Below, one piece after another: positions 4,835 through 5,959 of a stretch of 5,959 nt of DNA (the first letter of the stretch is position 1; each line of letters opens with the position of its first letter). The stretch is from contig JAJYBT010000199.1 of assembly GCA_021778875.1 (NCBI GenBank), positions 1-5,959 on the forward strand, read 5' to 3'. A model generated the notes under the pieces. The model was not told the DNA's origin and did no database searches. It was given only the letters and a program-made list of their open reading frames with translations. The DNA comes from Acidobacteriota bacterium (lineage in GTDB: Bacteria > Acidobacteriota > Terriglobia > Terriglobales > Acidobacteriaceae). A program made the position numbers and the translations under genes.

Positions 4835-5712
4835 TCGCAGTCCTGGGCATTCTGCTGGTTTTTGCGGCGGTCATCGGCGGCTTTCTGATGGAGAAGGGCC
4901 ATTTTGCCGTGCTCATTCAGCCGGCCGAGGTGCTGATCATTGCGGGAGCGGCGGCGGGAACGCTGCTGGCGGCCAATCCCGCGCATATCTTGAAGGACAT
5001 CGTGGCTGGGCTGAGGGGCGTTCTGGTCGGATCGAAGTTCAACAAGCAACGCTACCTGAGCACGCTGAAGATGATGTACCAGTTCCTGAACAAAGTGCGC
5101 AAAGAGGGTCTGCTGAGCGTGGAGACGGATGTGGAGAAGCCGGCCGAGAGCGCCATCTTCAAGAGCAATCCCGACTTTCTCAACAATCATCACGCGCGCG
5201 ACTTTGTGTGCGACACGCTGCGCATGGCCATTACCGGGGGCGTTGAGCCGTTTGAAATGGACCAGATGATGGAGCTGGACATGGAGGTGCATCACCACGA
5301 CGCGACGCAACCGGTTCACGCCCTCTCCACGGTTGCCGATGCGCTGCCGGGCCTGGGCATTGTGGCCGCGGTGCTGGGCGTGGTAATCACCATGGGCGCG
5401 CTGGGCGGACCGCCGGAGGAGATTGGCCACAAGGTGGCTGCGGCGCTGGTGGGCACATTTCTGGGTATTCTGCTTTGCTACGGCGTGTTTGGCCCGCTCA
5501 GCTCCAACATGAGCAAGACCGCCGACGAGCACAACAGCTATCTCCACGTGCTGCGCGTGCTGCTCTTGTCGTTTCTCAAGGGCTCGGCTCCCATGATCGC
5601 TGTCGAGATGGGGCGCCGCGCAATTCCCGCGCACGTGCGGCCCAGCTTTGACGAGATGGAGAAGTTCTGCAAAAGTCACGGACAGGCGGGCGAGTCCGCT
5701 GCCGCTGCCTAA
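4831..5712 (+). CDS. motA: Flagellar motor stator protein MotA
   Basis: A 293-residue inner-membrane protein that forms, with MotB, the proton channel that turns the flagellar rotor. It aligns essentially end to end with E. coli MotA (295 residues). Four membrane segments are visible at about 2-20, 31-50, 168-190 and 201-222, with the large cytoplasmic loop between the second and third. The residues that contact the rotor protein FliG are kept at the same numbers as in E. coli (Arg90 in KVRKEG, Glu98 in SVETD), as are the channel prolines Pro173 (DALPGLGIVAAVLGVV) and Pro222. Diagnostic blocks include QPAEVLIIAGAAAGTLL and AALVGTFLGILLCYG. A weak purine stretch (GGGG, 4818-4821) precedes the start, and a sigma-28-like promoter lies upstream. 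motB follows after 34 bases. The Ala-rich tail after about residue 283 is unremarkable. Confidence 0.97.
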   Translation: MIAVLGILLVFAAVIGGFLMEKGHFAVLIQPAEVLIIAGAAAGTLLAANPAHILKDIVAGLRGVLVGSKFNKQRYLSTLKMMYQFLNKVRKEGLLSVETDVEKPAESAIFKSNPDFLNNHHARDFVCDTLRMAITGGVEPFEMDQMMELDMEVHHHDATQPVHALSTVADALPGLGIVAAVLGVVITMGALGGPPEEIGHKVAAALVGTFLGILLCYGVFGPLSSNMSKTADEHNSYLHVLRVLLLSFLKGSAPMIAVEMGRRAIPAHVRPSFDEMEKFCKSHGQAGESAAAA

Positions 5713-5730
5713 GCGCTGAAGGCTCTGCGG

Positions 5731-5737
5731 AGAGGAG
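5731..5737 (+). promoter_or_regulatory. Ribosome binding site of motB
   Basis: AGAGGAG lies nine bases before the motB ATG at 5747 in the 34-base motA-motB gap. It is a strong match and fixes the motB start. No promoter or terminator is visible in the gap, so motA and motB are co-transcribed. Confidence 0.7.
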
Positions 5738-5746
5738 TGCTGCATT

Positions 5747-5959
5747 ATGACGCCGAGCAGGATTCAGCCGGTGATTGTCGTCAAAAGAAAAACCCGCCAC
5801 GGCGGACACAATGGCGGGGCGTGGAAGGTGGCGTACGCCGACTTTGTCACCGCGATGATGTCCCTCTTCATCGTGCTGTGGCTGATGAACTCCAGTGAGC
5901 AGGTAAGGAAGGCCGTGGCAGGATACTTCAATGACCCATTGGGAGTAGCCAGCCAGGTG
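5747..5959 (+). CDS. motB: Flagellar motor protein MotB, N-terminal part (cut by window end)
   Basis: The first 71 residues of MotB; the gene runs off the window with exactly 71 codons visible. MotB completes the stator channel with MotA and anchors it to peptidoglycan. The opening QPVIVVKRKTRHGG-HNGGAWKVAYADFVTAMMSLFIVLWLM closely follows E. coli MotB. The proton-carrying Asp is present at position 32, the same number as in E. coli, at the start of the single membrane helix (about 29-47). The segment after the helix (EQVRKAVAGYFNDPLG) corresponds to the region containing the channel plug in known MotB proteins. The OmpA-like peptidoglycan-binding domain lies beyond the window. The Asp32 motif with AYADFVTAMM suggests proton rather than sodium drive (inference). 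Confidence 0.96.
   Translation, partial: MTPSRIQPVIVVKRKTRHGGHNGGAWKVAYADFVTAMMSLFIVLWLMNSSEQVRKAVAGYFNDPLGVASQV

Noticed and set aside
4084..5745. A 553-codon open frame on the minus strand across the kinase end, motA leader and motA
   Set aside because: It is antisense to two well-supported genes, its translation is His/Gln/Arg-rich with no recognisable domain, and it arises from GC-rich third positions.

Overview
The window reads as a high-GC (about 60%), motile, Gram-negative-type bacterium. The small DNA-binding regulator, the gene order and the general protein style resemble Acidobacteriota of the Terriglobia (Acidobacterium, Terriglobus, Granulicella type). That assignment rests on recognition, not on a marker gene, and should be treated as moderate. 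No rRNA, tRNA, CRISPR array, insertion sequence or phage gene was seen.

Layout. (1) 1-179, + strand: the last 58 codons of a proline-catabolism aldehyde dehydrogenase (delta-1-pyrroline-5-carboxylate dehydrogenase). (2) 338-1039, - strand: a NarL/LuxR-type regulator whose receiver domain has lost its phosphorylation site; it converges on gene 1. (3) 1040-1439: a 400-base divergent control region with several short perfect palindromes. (4) 1440-3092 and 3101-4600, + strand: a two-gene operon. The first gene is a three-part fusion (functional-looking receiver, glutaredoxin-fold domain without cysteines, thioredoxin-reductase-like flavoprotein without its CxxC). The second is a soluble histidine kinase with an N-terminal cyclic-nucleotide-binding fold and a long insertion inside its dimerisation/phosphotransfer domain. 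(5) 4601-4830: a 230-base leader with a good sigma-28 (FliA) promoter match, a degenerate 12-base repeat, overlapping inverted repeats and a possible 42-codon cysteine-containing small ORF. (6) 4831-5712 and 5747 to the end: motA and the start of motB, the proton-driven flagellar stator.

How they fit. The kinase/flavoprotein pair is best read as a self-contained two-component system whose output is a flavin oxidoreductase rather than transcription. The receiver keeps its Asp, Thr and Lys, while both classical redox-active cysteine pairs are missing, so the substrate is open. The divergent regulator may share the control region with this operon. motAB look like a separate transcription unit under flagellar control, divided from the kinase by an inverted repeat across the kinase stop codon. 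The items most worth a second look are the kinase/flavoprotein pair, the motA leader, and the receiver that cannot be phosphorylated in the usual way.
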